DNA from: Cladorrhinum sp. PSN259
Lineage: Eukaryota > Ascomycota > Sordariomycetes > Sordariales > Podosporaceae
Assembly (NCBI GenBank): GCA_033725935.1
Contig: MU867099.1
Location: forward strand, 315,981 to 379,980
Length of the DNA: 64,000 bases
Direction: 5' to 3'
Shown here: positions 33,202-46,285 of the stretch, one piece after another
Layout of the letters: every line of letters begins with the position of its first letter
Numbering within the stretch: position 1 is the stretch's first letter
Position numbers and translations under genes: made by a program
Notes under the pieces: model-generated
Database searches by the model: none
What the model saw: only the letters and a program-made list of their open reading frames with translations
What the model was told of the DNA's origin: nothing

Positions 33202-34904
33202 AGTCGATTTCTCCGCAGGTGGTGATCAAGTTGGCGGTGGTTTGTGGTGGTGTAAGTAAGTGGCTAGGGATGACCGAAGATGGCCAGCGTCAAGGATTGA
33301 AGCGACCGCGATCTGGACGTCGATCTCGATCTTGGGGCGTATAAGACTGAAGAGCGGAAGAAGCCAGAAAACCTAACATGGAGAATCCTGCTGGAAGTGC
33401 TGGGGATGAGACAGACAACTTGAAGTAGGCGTGCTACTAGCCCTGTAGAGTAGCGACAGCCCCAATCTCAGCTCCACCGCTAGAATCGCACGATTGCTCT
33501 GGGTTAAAACAGGGAGGGAGAAGTAGCGACGGTGATTGTTGAGAATTTAATAATCCGGGATCCAGGATGCAGTTCCTTTCCAGATGTCTGCCCTTTGTTG
33601 ACTCCGTGACTCGAAATTCTGCTTGCTACACCCTTCACACAGCAGTGACAACTTCTGCCGCACTTTCCATGCCCGGTTCAAAAAAAAGGAGGGTACGGTC
33701 TGTTTCGATATCGGGAACTGGGGACGGGAGTCCTTATCAGAATACCAAACCGGTCGGAAAATTACTGGAAGCCGGCGAACATGGTGAATGGCAGTAGCGA
33801 GAGCGAGCGGGCAGTGGCAACAAGGGAAGCGAGAAAGTCAGTAGTGGATGTGGATGAGAAGGGAACGAGCGCGAAGTGAGCAAAAGCAGCGTGAGCAGCT
33901 GGAAAGTGGACGGATCACGGCACCATGGGCCGGGTTGAGTTAGTGAGAATGGAACCCGATCCTCGGCAGGCATGATTGGCATGGCCTAGCAAATGGCCGA
34001 AGGGATGAACCCCAAACTTTCAGGCTCGGCCTAGCTCCTTTTGAATCTAACTAGCGTCGGCTTGTGCCTTGCCCTTGCCGTAACCGGGTTAAACTATCAG
34101 GTGGACTACCGATAACTTGGAAAGCCTGAGCGATCATTTGGTCTCGGGACATTTTTTTTTTAATATATATCTACATAGGTTTTAAGCTTCTTTCAAATCA
34201 AATTAACTTTGGTGTTTTTCTTGAAACAGTGGGACAGTAGCATTTAGATACCTACGTGGGCGAACCGAAGACACGGCGTAAGCCCAAACATGCAGATGCA
34301 CGACACTGTATGTATGTATAATGACGTATTCCCCTTTTTTTCTGTTCTGTCCGCTTCCTGCAGCGCCCCATGTTGCATGTCTGTGTGCAGATGGCTGAAT
34401 AGGTAATTTAAACGTGGTTTCTGAACTGTAGCGAGTATGCTCAGCCATTGCCACAAGCATTTCGTACCAGCTGGAAGTTCGATCCAGAATATCAATTCAA
34501 CCCCCACGAACTTGATCGATCACTGGGCTGCTTGCTACACCACCTCCATGCGCAAATGTGACGCGCCAAGAGCGTTAAGACCAGCCACGTCTCTCCTGGC
34601 TGCACCCTGAAGGCTGACATTCATTTCGTATACAAAGTGTATCGCATATTCGGAATGATGACAATCTCATCTATTACATATTCTGTAGTCTGTTCTTCTC
34701 TAATGATCTCTCCTCTCACCTACCCCATACTTTGTAAACCGCTGAGCTATGCAAACCCGCAAACCCGCAAACCGCATCTAGCCATCCAGTGTTTTAAGCC
34801 GGACTCCATCAACGCCTTGAACCAAAAATCCCACTGGTTTACCCCCTTTTCCAAGCTATCCAGTATCATCAGCGCAGCTTAGTGATGTTCATTATCAATT
34901 CTGC
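33202..34904. other. Intergenic 1.7 kb upstream of the hypothetical gene
   Basis: It separates the hypothetical gene's start from the 3' end of the synaptojanin-like gene, both on the minus strand. It contains an A/T run near 34153 and no supported gene. Confidence 0.5.
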
Positions 34905-35435
34905 CTATGCAGAAGGCTTCAAAGCCTCCCAACCACCCACCTCCATACCGCTGCCGCCATCATCTCCTAACAAGTCCACCGCTAGCGTCTTTCTCGGTGC
35001 CGGCGGTGGTGGTGCTTGCTTTTGCACTTGTGATGTAGTAGAAGGTTTGCGCACGGGCAGCTGTGGTTTCCATTCTTGTCCCGCCAATCCTACGAGTGGA
35101 ATTCCTCCAGCAGGCGTAGTCCTTCCAGAACTATTAACGACGCTTGCGTTGGTATTTGCCCGACGAGGGGGTTGGGGCGGCGGAGTTCCTTCACTTGCGC
35201 TCCCGTTCTTAGATGAGGAAGACAAGGTATTGTTATTTGAGCTTAAAAGCCCCTCGTGGATTGCCGATGTTGGCCGTGGAGGGAGGCCGGGTACCTGAGT
35301 CTTCAAACCGACCTGCAAACTGCCTTCTTGCTCCGAGACAGGAGTTGTGTTTGTATTGCTCGCTGACGAGCCGGGAGCAATTAGATGGGCAGGTTTCTTC
35401 GCCACAGGCGGAGCAGCCTTGTGCTTGATTTGCGG

Positions 35436-35473
<38 letters not shown>

Positions 35474-38400
35474 CCAGCGCTTTCTCAGCTGCAGGAAGCA
35501 CCGGTGTTACACTACCTACCGGTTTTCTCTTCTGCTGGAGTGATTGAACAACATTGCTGGCCGTTGATTCAGTTGCCATGCCGGTTTGTCTCCGTGGCGG
35601 AGGAGGGGGAGGAGGGCCATCAGAGTGAGTGCTCCGCAGGTCTGTATTCACGTGCTTCCTCATCGTCGTAATACCATTGGTTGTAGCGGATGAATCGTAA
35701 GGTGGGGGCAGTTTCCTAGGCGCCGAGCTGGATGCTGATGTCGAGAGCAACATGGAGTGGTTGACATGCTCAAATGGTGATGTTGACATACTGGAAAAGG
35801 ATGACAGGCGAGACTCGGATCTTGGGATATTGACCCAGTCTGGCTCATCTGTGGGCGCATATGGGTTAGCAGGACGCTTCGGATTCAAAATAGTCCGATA
35901 TCCTGTGCTCTCAGGTTGGGGAGGGCTGATGTCTGATCGAGCCATTTTGCCGTTGGCTTGCCACCATTTCTGATGATCCGAGCTCGCTGGGGGAAGGCCT
36001 GGCTCAATTGCATCGTAACCAATTAGGTCTTCATCTTCCGACTCGTCACCACCGAGATTGGCAGTTTCTCTTCCAGCTTCTAATCTACGCCGTTCGTAGA
36101 CCTCACGACCAATTTGGTCGCGAAGTCGTTCGTTGACGATGCTGACAGTGCACTCAAAGATCGCATACACGGGCCTGTGATCGGAGAAGCGCAGGGGAGC
36201 TGAGTTGTAAGCTAGTTGCCGCAGGTTTGTCCCTTTACGGAGAATACGGTCCGTCCAGGCAGGGATACGTGCTTTCTCGCTGAGTGGGAGTCAGAACATG
36301 TTTTGAGTATTGCTTTGTAAAGCTGACGGGATGGAATACTCACGAGCTATCAAATTCATCGCTCCCAACATCATACTTGTAGGTTGGCATAAAGTTGATA
36401 CGGGCCTCTGAATAATACGGAAATGCCAAACCAGCTACCATTTGAAGATTCAGCTGATCATTCTCAAATAGGCTTTCGAGATCTCGTTTCCGGACAAGCT
36501 CTTTGGCCCTCTCCAGACCAAGGCCGATGCGATAGTTGAAATCGCCAAACCATATAACCGAGTCTGCTTGGTGTTAGGGACCAGTCTTTCTTAACGTCAT
36601 TCTCAATCTGCAGATGCTTACCATGGTTGCCTATTCCCCTGTTTCTCTGGAAATGTAGGCCGTGGTCGATGGTTCGATAGTCGTTGTTCCTCTCTTCATA
36701 GTTCGCAAAGCCAGCAGCCAAGTGGGCGGTGACGAAACAAATAGGCGTATTCGCGTAGTCCAGTCGGATTGCAACAGCACCCTTGTTGCCAGCCATTCCT
36801 GACATTCCCGTCTTTTTATTGCTGCCCTCGACGTTTTTGATGTGAGGAAGTACAGATGCCTTCACAAATATGCACAACGCGGCTCCGACAAGTTGGCCGC
36901 TTCGCAATAGTACATACTTTTCGTCTCCTTCCCTGTTATACCTCGAATCAAGTGTTCTCTTAATAGCCTTCTCCCACAATTGTTTCCTCGTGGGGTCACT
37001 GTTCATTATTTGCTGAGGATTCAGCTCGACTATCTCCTGAAATCCAAGAGCAATGATTTCAGGTTGTGTAGATCCCAACTCAGGAGGACAGAGCCAGGGT
37101 GATAGATCTTCATCTATCCCGTTGGTTCTTCCATTGAGGTTAAAAGTGCCAACAAAGCTACCCAGTGTCAGCAAATGCTTCGCTTCTGTTGAAAGGTATG
37201 TATAGGGATACGTACATGTGAATTTGCTCGGTCGTCGAGTACTCGCTGTTGCGCCGTTGCAGCTCACCCGCAACATAGTCTCTGATGGGATCGAAAAGAA
37301 TCACTGGTACCTGACCAACTAGTCTTCCAAGCAGCGTATCAATGGTCACCTGGCGTCCCTTGTCCGTAAAGTTGTTGTGATACAGTCTTGTTGCTGACTT
37401 GCGTACATCAGCAATGGCACCGGCCAGTGACATCTTGCCATGGCGCGTGAAGGAGGACTTGAGGGCACCAGTTCCCGCATATATCTTAGATAGGGAGTCG
37501 CCATTGTCCGCCCAAAGATTTGCATGTCGAGACCAGAAGTCAGAGGTTGCCCTTTCTCCACGATGGCCAAGGAAAGCCTCAACTGCCATTTGCGAGATAA
37601 TGGTCTGGATCAAGTTTGTCCTGTCAAGACAATCAAGGCAGTTGGTTCGAAAGACACCTTGCTGCTCCAACACCACAGTGTAACGATCTCGCTTTCCGGA
37701 GTTTGTTCTGGCACTGACATCTCGCCCCTCCTCTGATTCCGTCGCAAGGTAATAAGCAAATCCATCAGCATAGCGTTCGATGTAGCGACGGATTTCATTT
37801 GCGGCAACATAACCTTGCGGGCCTTTGGTCTCCGCGTGAAAATCATACTCAGTAGCGCTCAGCAGAGCATGGTCTCCCGAGTGTTTTCCCTCTGACCAGC
37901 TCAGTGGGCAATTACGGATCCCGATCTGGTACAGTCTCGTTAATTCAACCTCCCCGGGTTTAGCCTCGCTTAGGAGGTTGATAACATGCACTGATCCATA
38001 TGCTTGCTCCAACTCAGAGAAGTGTTTATCAAATGCAGGTTGTGTGCCATCTGCAGAACGGGTTATGGTAATATTTTGCTGATTTGGTATAAATCCAGCA
38101 GCCTGCTCCCAGAAAACAGGCACGGAGCCTCGTACTTGGGCATATGAGAAAACAACCCCCGACGGACTCCAGTATGTTGTTTCGGTCTCGACAAAGTTGG
38201 CAACATTGCCATCGTCGTCGATGCCACGTGAGTTGAATCTGGTACCGGCCCTTCTGCAGGATAGTCGTGAAATAACCGTGAGATACGAGGGCAACCCTGT
38301 TTTGGCAGCTCTCAAGGGGGCCGTGGTTTGCGGGATTGCCCAACTCTTGCAAAACCCCCGAATAGCCGAAGTCAAGATCCTTGAAGCATCCAGGGCCTCC

Positions 38401-39200
38401 ATGTCCTGACGTTGGAGTCGAGAGCGAAACTCGACAAGGGGACTGATCATGTAAGAATTCCATAGGAATGATGCATCAAAATTTTCAATGTTGAATGCGT
38501 CCGCATCAACAGGCCTGGGTTCCTGTCAGCAATAGATCTAAATTGTCAACCTGGGCTGGAGTTGCTCCCACCTATCCTGCATCCGGTTCGTCACATCGAA
38601 GTCGGTGCTATAATAGAAAGTCCCATTCCCAAGAAGCTTTTGCAACTCCTGGCAAGGGTGCTTCAATACATCTCTTCGTTCTTGACCATATACTGATGCA
38701 GCATCCGAGTCCAGATCGTACGGGTCTACAATCACATCGTCGTACTCAGCTGAGCTTAGACAGAAAAACTGCACAGCGTCTATTCTCTCGACCGTTTCCC
38801 CGGGTCGGATGGTGGCCACCCTTGAAGCTTGGGTAATGACAGAGAGAAAGACATCCTGCCCTATCGATATGAGGCCCAACGTTCCGTAGATTGGGCGCGG
38901 GGTAACCGCGTGGTAGTCGTCGAGTAGCGTGTCTGATTTCGGGCAGAACTCTACCATACATTTGGAGGAGAGGCTGTCGGAGCTTCCACGAGTGCGGGCA
39001 GCAGGGACGGGGGCAAGCAACCCGTTTGCAATGGTATCGCCAGACGAGGTGACGCTGTGTCGGAGAATAAGGACATGTGAATTCGCTTCAATCGCAATGG
39101 CTCGGTGGGGGTATTTGCGAATGAGGATTTTGCTCGACTTCTCGGGAGACGGGGCTTGGCCAGTCCATAGGGACGACGACGATGTGTTACTGTAATCCAT
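34905..39200 (-). CDS. Synaptojanin-like phosphoinositide phosphatase (SAC + 5-phosphatase)
   Basis: A 1352-residue protein of the Inp51/52/53 type. Exons in coding order: 39200..38572, 38514..37216, 37157..36622, 36563..36344, 36279..34905; the introns are 57-64 nt. The N-terminal SAC domain (to about 620) carries the catalytic CX5R loop in RTNCLDCLDRTN (about 500-510). The inositol polyphosphate 5-phosphatase domain (about 643-930) has FVGTFNLNGR, GFQEIVEL, MAGNKGAVAIRL, WFGDFNYRIGL, PAWTDRIL and SDHRPVYAIFE, the complete active-site set. These enzymes dephosphorylate PI(4,5)P2 and other phosphoinositides during endocytosis and actin-patch turnover. The C-terminal 400 residues are Pro-rich with several PPPPPP/RR SH3-ligand-like motifs, an acidic patch and a run of 12 Gln near residue 1165. 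The SAC loop has Cys and Arg in place, so the SAC domain is probably active. Confidence 0.95.
35435..35473. repeat. GTT/AAC trinucleotide repeat (13 units)
   Basis: Thirteen perfect GTT units on the plus strand, read as twelve CAA (Gln) codons in the proline-rich tail of the synaptojanin-like protein. All CAA with no CAG interruption, so probably length-variable between strains. Confidence 0.95.
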
Positions 39201-40530
39201 GTTTCGGAATCTAGTCTCGGGGGGAGACGGCGGAATACGGCGGGCTGTTGGCGACAGGTGGGGTGCTCATTGCGTTCTCAAGCAAGTATAGGCCCCAGAT
39301 GGCCATTCACGGATCTCCAGGCCTCACGCATGCAATGTGGCGGCAGAAAATAACTAGGTACGGTAGTTGTGGCAGTTCCAAGCTGAGTATGGGTACGGTG
39401 TGTCCAGCTTTCAAGTTGAAACCTGGAAGTTTAGAGCGTTCAGTGATGACGGTGGAGTTTGGGCGCTCCGGGCCCGCTCAAGCGCCCGGCCTGGCATTTT
39501 CCATGGTTCAGCTGCAAAGCTTCGACCTCAGCCCTGACAGCCCTGAGGCTGCATCGTCTGAGCCGCACGGGCATGCGCGGGGCTACCCTCTGCTGGTTTT
39601 AGGGGGAACACAAAGGTTTGTCCCAGCCCACCTGGCATCTAAAGAGGTGGGATATAGGTAGCGATCATCGCGAAATGAGTATCAAGAGAAAGTGCAGAAA
39701 ATGCAATACAGGAGCCCAATTCTAACCCATCAATCACTGTCAAAATGTAGTACAGACTTCTGATATCCACCCCATCCACTGACAGCTTTAGACAATTAGT
39801 TTATGATACTGATATCTTCTCATCCTTTCGAAAATCCCAGTATGGCCAGAAGAGCTCGCGACCGGCTCTCCAGACGGAGCCTGCTAACTCGAAAACAAAA
39901 GAAAGTGAGAAGAGGAAAGTGAGAAGAAGTTGCAATGGAACAAAGAGCATGTCAACAGACATGAGAAGGTTGGCTTCAGATACGAATATGGTGAGATCAT
40001 GCTCTCCAAATATGGAGACTCATACTCTTCCTATCATAATTTTGTTTGATTCAATCATCACAAGCCTGATGAAGGAAAACAGAAATGTAGAAACCAGCTC
40101 GTCCAAAAAGTTTCTTATATGCAGCAGCGTCCCTTATCTTATCCATGCTCCCCACTTTAGCCGAGCCCTTGCCGACTCCGGTTGCGTCCGTGCACGGCAC
40201 GTAGCACAAGGTGCACGGTGCAGGCTGGCCAGCACGCCCAAAGTGGACCTCATCCGCGCAGTAAACTGCCAGACAGAGCTGGGTTCCATTTGCTTTTTTG
40301 TGCAGCCTGCTTCACCTCCAGATTCTCGGTGCTCTCCATTCTCGCCGTTATTCGCATTTTCGATTCAAACGTTTCATCGTCACCGAGGTCTCGCGACAAA
40401 TCTTCCATTCTCACAGCATTGCGATTCATTAATTGCGACAACTTCACAGTTTCTGGCAGGCACCATCTTTTTGCAATAACTAGAATAATCCTCGGCATCA
40501 AGAACTCTTGGTGCAGCTTTCATCGTAAAC
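39201..40530. promoter_or_regulatory. Divergent intergenic region, synaptojanin / PRP39
   Basis: 1.3 kb between two start codons. No supported gene or clear promoter motif was found; open frames here do not resemble proteins. Confidence 0.5.
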
Positions 40531-42837
40531 ATGGGAGACTACAGCAACTATGGCGGCTCTGACGAAGAGAACGCCGTGATTAAGCGTCTCAATGCCGAGG
40601 TGGTAAGCAGCTTGTCTCTTATAAATCACGGGTGCCATAGAACTTGTTATTTTAATTCATGCTAACTTGCAATTCGCGTGCAGGAAGCCGACACTGACAA
40701 TTTCGAGAGTTGGGAGAAGCTCATTACGGCCTGCGAGGCTCTTGATGGAGGTCTGAACCGCAACTCGAGCCCGCAGGCTCTGGCCACTCTTCGCGACTCG
40801 TACGATCGCTTCCTTCTCAAGTTCCCGCTATTCTTTGGATACTGGAAGAAGTATGCGGATTTGGAGTTCAACATCGCCGGCCCTGAGTCTGCCGAGATCG
40901 TATTTGAGAGAGGATGCGCATGCATCACCAATTCGGTCGACCTCTGGACCGACTACTGCAACTTCAAGATGGAGACTACTCACACCCCGCACCTTGTGAG
41001 AGAGTAAGTAAACATGGACTGTTTCCTTCCCTACCCCATAACTTCCTCACCCGCAGCAACTCTGCGAGGCCGCTCGCGGGCCCCTGCCGAACCCGACAGA
41101 AACCACTTTGTTCGAGCCCATAACCCATACCGACATGGTGAGAAACACCAAGGCAGCCAGTCCCCCTTGCTGAGATCGTCCTCTCACACAATCTTTGACC
41201 AGGATCTGCGTACTCCGCAGATGACATTCCGTTCGCTGTGGCATTCTACCCGTTTCTTCTTCGCACGTCCTTCCGAATAGTAGTTTGGTTGCTTTGGATG
41301 GATTGTGTCGTCTACACCAAATCCCCTCTTCCTGTATTTGCCTATCCTTCCCATTCCATCCCACCCCATCTCCTTTGACTGCTCTTTTTCTAACTTTTGT
41401 CGTAGAGTATTTGAGCGTGCGGCCGAGCATGTTGGGTTGGACTTCCTCTCTCACCCCTTTTGGGACAAATACCTAGAATATGAGACGAGACAGGAGGCCC
41501 ACGACAAGATCTTTGCGATTCTCAGCCGCATCATTCACATCCCAATGCATCAGTATGCTCGCTACTTTGAGCGATTTCGGCAGCTTGCGCATACTCGGCC
41601 GTTGACCGAGCTGGTTCCAGCCAACGAGTTGGCGCAGTACCGCGCTGAAGTTGAAGCAGAAGCCCTCCAGTTTGGTGTTCCAAAGACGGAGCTTGAAATC
41701 GAGCGAGAGATTCGGGCTAAGATCGATGGGTTCTACTATCAGATCTTTCAGCGCACTCAGACTGAGACAACTAAGCGATGGACGTACGAAGGCGAGATTA
41801 AGCGACCGTATTTCCACGTCACAGAGCTTGACCACTCACAGCTCAGCAATTGGCGGAAGTACCTCGATTTCGAGGAGGCCGAGGGGGATTACCAGCGGAC
41901 TGTGGTGTTGTACGAGAGGTGCATTTCTACATGCGCTCTGTACGATGAGTTCTGGTTCCGTTACGCACGGTGGATGATGTCACAGAAAGGGAAGGAGCAG
42001 GAGGTGCGAAACATCTATCTCCGCGCAGTTACCATGCATGTGCCGATCAGCAGGCCGGGGATTCGACTTCAGTTTGCCTACTTTGAAGAATCCCAGGGTA
42101 GAGTTGATGTGGCTAGAGATGTTCATGCGGCTGTTATATCCACCCTACCTGACTGTGTTGAAGCTATTGTCTCGTGGGCCAACCTGGAACGTCGACAGGT
42201 CGGGTTGGATGCTGCAATAGAGGTGTACAAGGCTCAGATCGATTCACCAGCGGTTGACATCTTCACCAAGGCCGTTTTGGTGACCGAGTGGGCTTTCCTT
42301 CTTTGGAAAGTAAAGGGGTTGCCGGATGAAGCGCGTGCCGCTTTCTCCAAAAATGCAGAGTGGTACGCCGATAGCAAGCAGTTCTGGCAAAAGTGGTTCG
42401 AGTTTGAGTTAGGCCAGCCCACCAGCAGTACAGTTGAGGCCGAACACGGGGTGCGTGTTAAGTCTGTATTCACTGAGATGCGAGCTAAAAGCCGTCTCTC
42501 AGCTCCTGTCAAGCAGGAGCTTTCTCAACCGTATCTCGACTACCTGCAGCAACGTGGAGGCAAGGAAGCGATGGAGGAATTCCTTCTTGTTGATCGAGAC
42601 ATGTTTGGGTACGTAGAATCTAGTCTTCACGCCTTTGGTAGACTTTCTGACACTAACTATTTTAACAGACCCCAGTCTATCTCTTATGCGGCTAGAGCCC
42701 AGCAGGGCAAGGAGATTGGAAATATGCAGGAGCTAGACGACGCTACCCGCCTCAAGGCAGAAAGCCACTTCTACAGCTTCTGGCAACTTCATCGCGATCC
42801 TGATCCGAACGCTCAGGGCCAGGCCAGCTTCAACTAG
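40531..42837 (+). CDS. PRP39: U1 snRNP component Prp39
   Basis: A 587-residue HAT-repeat protein (607 if the last intron is kept). Exons are 40531..40602, 40684..41003, 41406..42608 and 42669..42837. Prp39 is a structural subunit of the fungal U1 snRNP and helps commit 5' splice sites. Tandem HAT (half-a-TPR) repeats with the typical aromatic spacing are visible: NFESWEKLI, FPLFFGYWKKYADLE, VDLWTDYCNFKME, HPFWDKYLEYE, LSNWRKYLDFE, DEFWFRYARWM and SKQFWQKWFEFE. The segment ILSRIIHIPMHQYARYFERF is characteristic of Prp39. The first intron ends in CAG. The second is unusually long (402 nt). The third is 60 nt, a multiple of three and free of stops. The ATG at 40531 opens an acidic N-terminus (MGDYSNYGGSDEE). 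Confidence 0.93.
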
Positions 42838-43717
42838 CTGTAGGGAGGACACATTCGGCTATCAAATGCCAACTTTGACAGTCAGGTATAACTTTATATC
42901 GTCAAAAATCTGCGGGGTGACGAACTCCTTGTGAGGGTTATTAGGGCGTTCCTCTTGTGCTTTGGTTTCGGCGTCGTTGGCGCTTGCTGATTTATAGCAC
43001 GGTTACTTTCACATATGAAAAGAAAGGAGATGAGCATTCAGGAGGGTTCTAATATGTCAGATAATCTGAAAATGGCGAGTCGCAGGGTGGATATATCAAT
43101 GGGGAATGGGAGTATCAGCAAATTGTAGATAGTATATAGGACTTAAGTGGCTCTGTGGAGTTCGATGTTCATCACAACTGGAAAGCTGGTGATATACCGT
43201 ACATGCGTTGTTCACATGAGACTCATGGAGCAAGTAGAAAAACTGCTGCAGTGCAGTGGACGTAGGCCGCCGTGGTGACGAATACATCTCCGCTTCAGTT
43301 GGATATCTTCAGGGTGCACGAGGTTCTAGAAAGGATCAAGCATCTGGGAGTTTGATATTGGGGAACCGGATGTGCCGAGAGCGCTTAGTAACAACAATGT
43401 CGTTCTGGAAAAGTCGGCTGGAAAAGGGCGATCCCTACCGGAATTGCCACTTACACGGCAGCAAGGCTGTGGTGTGTCATCTCAAGTACATGTATCTCGG
43501 CGCCGAGTGATCGGCGGGACTGGGTGTAATGCGATGCGGCTGCTTGCCGGGGCGGTTGTCTGAGTTCCGAGCACCTTAATACAGACATGCTATTCGCTGA
43601 TGCATTGCACGCTGTGTCAGGGTCTCGACTGAACCAGGAAACCCCCCACGCCCTTTTGATTGAGGTTTTCTTGACATGTGCTTACTTGATAGAAAAATAT
43701 TTTTTTCCGTGGTCGTC

Positions 43718-43741
<24 letters not shown>
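43718..43741. repeat. 24-T homopolymer
   Basis: An uninterrupted run of 24 T in the PRP39-CCP1 spacer. A length-variable tract. Confidence 0.95.
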
Positions 43742-43749
<8 letters not shown>

Positions 43750-44359
43750 TGATACAACCCGGCTCTTGGTGACAGGCACAAATTTGACTCGTACAAACAA
43801 CGGTTCCTTTCTACTTAAACCCTTTTCTTGTGACACTGGTCTCAGTCGTTGGAAGGAATAAGCCTGATAGCATGAAACAACGAACGCAGGGTAGGCTTTG
43901 TTATAAATCTCATGTCATCGGAGCCAGCCGCAGCCCTACTCCTCGGGCTTGGTATCGGCGAGGTGCTTGTTGCCTCTGAACTTTTCGGACCCGTTATCTC
44001 ATCGGCGGTTTCCTGCGCTCCCCGTTTGATTTCCACTTTTCTTGCTCAGCGGGATCAAACGGCAAGCAGGGACCCAGGACCCTTGCATGTCTCGTTCGTT
44101 GTGGCGACCCACATGTGGGTTATCACGACCCAAGAGTCCAGATGTTTCGGCCACTCACGGCTCGTTGATATATTTTTCGACGTGATTCCAAACCCGCCAT
44201 TAGCAACAGCCGAGCTATCGTCCCGGTCGTCCTTTCCCTACTTTTGCTTACACATATCTCTCACTCCGTCTCTCACTCATAGCACGCCTTCTTCTTTTGT
44301 TCAATTCCCTCTTTTCTCTCCTTCCTTCTTGTTTGAGTGTTTTTGATACCCCTCCCAAG

Positions 44360-44491
44360 GTGAGTTCCCCTCCTAATTCGCATTATTTTCTCGACACTTT
44401 CTTGGTGCTTTTCGACCCCTCTCGAAGACTCAATTTCTACACATATCGTGTTTTATTCACCGATTCTGACCGGGGCACCGCTTCAAACCAG
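44360..44491 (+). other. Probable 5'-leader intron of cytochrome c peroxidase
   Basis: An AAG/GTGAGT donor at 44360 and an acceptor ACCAG ending at 44491, directly before the ATG, with CTGAC branch-like sequence near 44466. A 132-nt intron in the leader would put the start codon at the first base of the next exon. Signals are seen; splicing is inferred. Confidence 0.55.
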
Positions 44492-45608
44492 ATGGCTTCC
44501 GCTACCCGCACCTTCGCTCGTGCTCTGCGCACCTCGGCCCGTCCTGCTCTCAGCGCCGCTCCCCGCGCCGCTTTCCGCCAGAGCCGCTTCTACTCTTCTG
44601 AGCCCGCTGCGAAGAAGGGTTCCTCCGCCTGGCTCTGGCTCGTCGGTGGTGCCGCCGCCATCGGCGGCGGTGCTTACCTTTACCAGAACGGTGCTGCCTC
44701 CCCCGCTGCTTTCGTCCCCAAGTTCGAGGACTACCAGGCTGTGTACGACGAGATCGCCAAGCGTCTTGAGGAGAAGGACGACTATGATGACGGCAGCTAC
44801 GGCCCCGTCCTCCTTCGCCTCGCCTGGCACGCCAGCGGCACCTACGACAAGGAGACCGGCACTGGTGGCAGCAACGGTGCTACCATGCGCTTCTCTCCTG
44901 AGAGTGACCACGGTGCCAACGCTGGCCTCAAGACTGCCCGTGACTTCCTTGAGCCTGTGAAGGGTAAGCAAGCGCTGAATCTAGACGAAAAGAAGGCAGG
45001 AAGTGTTGCTAACGCGATTAATAGCCAAGTTCCCCTGGATCACCTATTCTGATCTCTGGATCCTTGCCGGTGTCTGCGCCGTTCAGGAGATGCTTGGTCC
45101 CGCGATCCCCTACCGCCCTGGTCGCTCTGACCGTGATATCTCTGCCTGCACTCCCGATGGCCGTCTTCCCGATGCCAGCCAGGCTCAGGACCACCTCAGG
45201 AACATCTTCTACCGCATGGGCTTCAACGACCAGGAGATTGTTGCTCTTTCCGGTGCTCACGCCCTTGGCCGCTGCCACACCGACCGCTCCGGCTTCGATG
45301 GTCCCTGGACCTTCTCCCCTACCGTCCTGACCAATGACTACTTCAAGCTCCTTACCGAGGAGAAGTGGCAGTGGAAGAAGTGGAACGGCCCCAAGCAGTA
45401 CGAGGACAAGAAGACCAAGACCCTCATGATGCTTCCCGCCGATATGGCTCTTGTCCAGGACAAGAAGTTTAACGAGTGGGTCAAAAAGTACGCTGCCGAC
45501 AACGACCTCTTCTTCAAGGACTTCTCTACCGTTATCGTGAAGCTCTTCGAGCTTGGTGTTCCCTTCAAGGAGGGCACTGAGAGATGGGTCTTCAAGACTA
45601 GCGCTTAA
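44492..45608 (+). CDS. CCP1: Cytochrome c peroxidase, mitochondrial
   Basis: A 351-residue class I haem peroxidase from exons 44492..44963 and 45025..45608. It removes H2O2 in the mitochondrial intermembrane space using electrons from cytochrome c. The N-terminus is a basic mitochondrial presequence (TRTFARALRTSARPAL) followed by a hydrophobic sorting helix (WLWLVGGAAAIGGGAYLY, about 47-64), which targets the intermembrane space. Catalytic residues are in LRLAWHASG (distal Arg109, Trp112, His113) and LSGAHALGRCH (proximal His about 236), and the radical-site Trp lies in DGPWTF (about 252), the mark of CCP as opposed to ascorbate peroxidase. Length and order are normal. Strong C-ending codon bias suggests high expression. 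Confidence 0.97.
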
Positions 45609-46285
45609 ACAATTCCTGGATATTTAATGAGAGATGTGAGCTAGGAAGGGGACGACCGACATTGATACGTGGAGGTCGATGATTTGATTTCCACATGTTT
45701 AGCGTGTCCATGTTTTTTTGTACATATGTAAAATACCAGGTAGCTTGGGAGAGAATAGAGGTTAGACTTAGAGGCCACTATAATCTTGTCATTTTGTATG
45801 GTTAGTGATCAGTGTGAAGACGAATAATACATGAACATACAGGATCAGTCGGGGGATATAGATAAAAAATACACCTTGAGTCGGCCAAAGCATGTCAGGC
45901 GAGATGTTGTCTGAAATGGCGATGATATGCAGACGAGAATTCAAAGACCAAAAAGGACATGATTGTGTATTCAGAGAGCAAACAAGATGACGAGGTCTCT
46001 CTTGTCGACATTAGATGATTTTGAGGCGGTAAAATGTCGTGCAAGTGTACAAGAGAAGTTGCCGACAAGATTTAGAAATATCCGGTTTGGGGAAAGTAGA
46101 TGTACTGTACCTTTTGAGGGGGTGTTATGCATTTCGACCTTGAAGGGTCTCGGTTAGGGTTGACTGAGCATGCTCCCCACCCTTGACGTCAATTGGATAT
46201 TTTTGGGGTAGTTTTGCTTAGTGAAAGGTTTATCCAGCTGATTTACATCTACAGCACTACCTTACCACCCATTATCATTCTCTCA
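45609..46285. other. Intergenic CCP1 to ATP11
   Basis: About 680 bp between genes on the same strand. No supported gene. The frame before the ATP11 ATG is open for 31 codons but begins at TTG. Confidence 0.5.

Larger units (their letters stand above)
42838..44491. other. Intergenic PRP39 to CCP1
   Basis: 1.65 kb with a 24-T run and, near the right end, a C/T-rich promoter and probable leader intron of cytochrome c peroxidase (listed separately). A 144-codon ATG frame (43912-44346) falls in the promoter and lacks conserved features; I do not call it. Confidence 0.5.

Noticed and set aside
43912..44346. 144-codon ATG frame upstream of cytochrome c peroxidase
   Set aside because: It lies in the promoter and leader, has no conserved motif and overlaps the C/T-rich core promoter.
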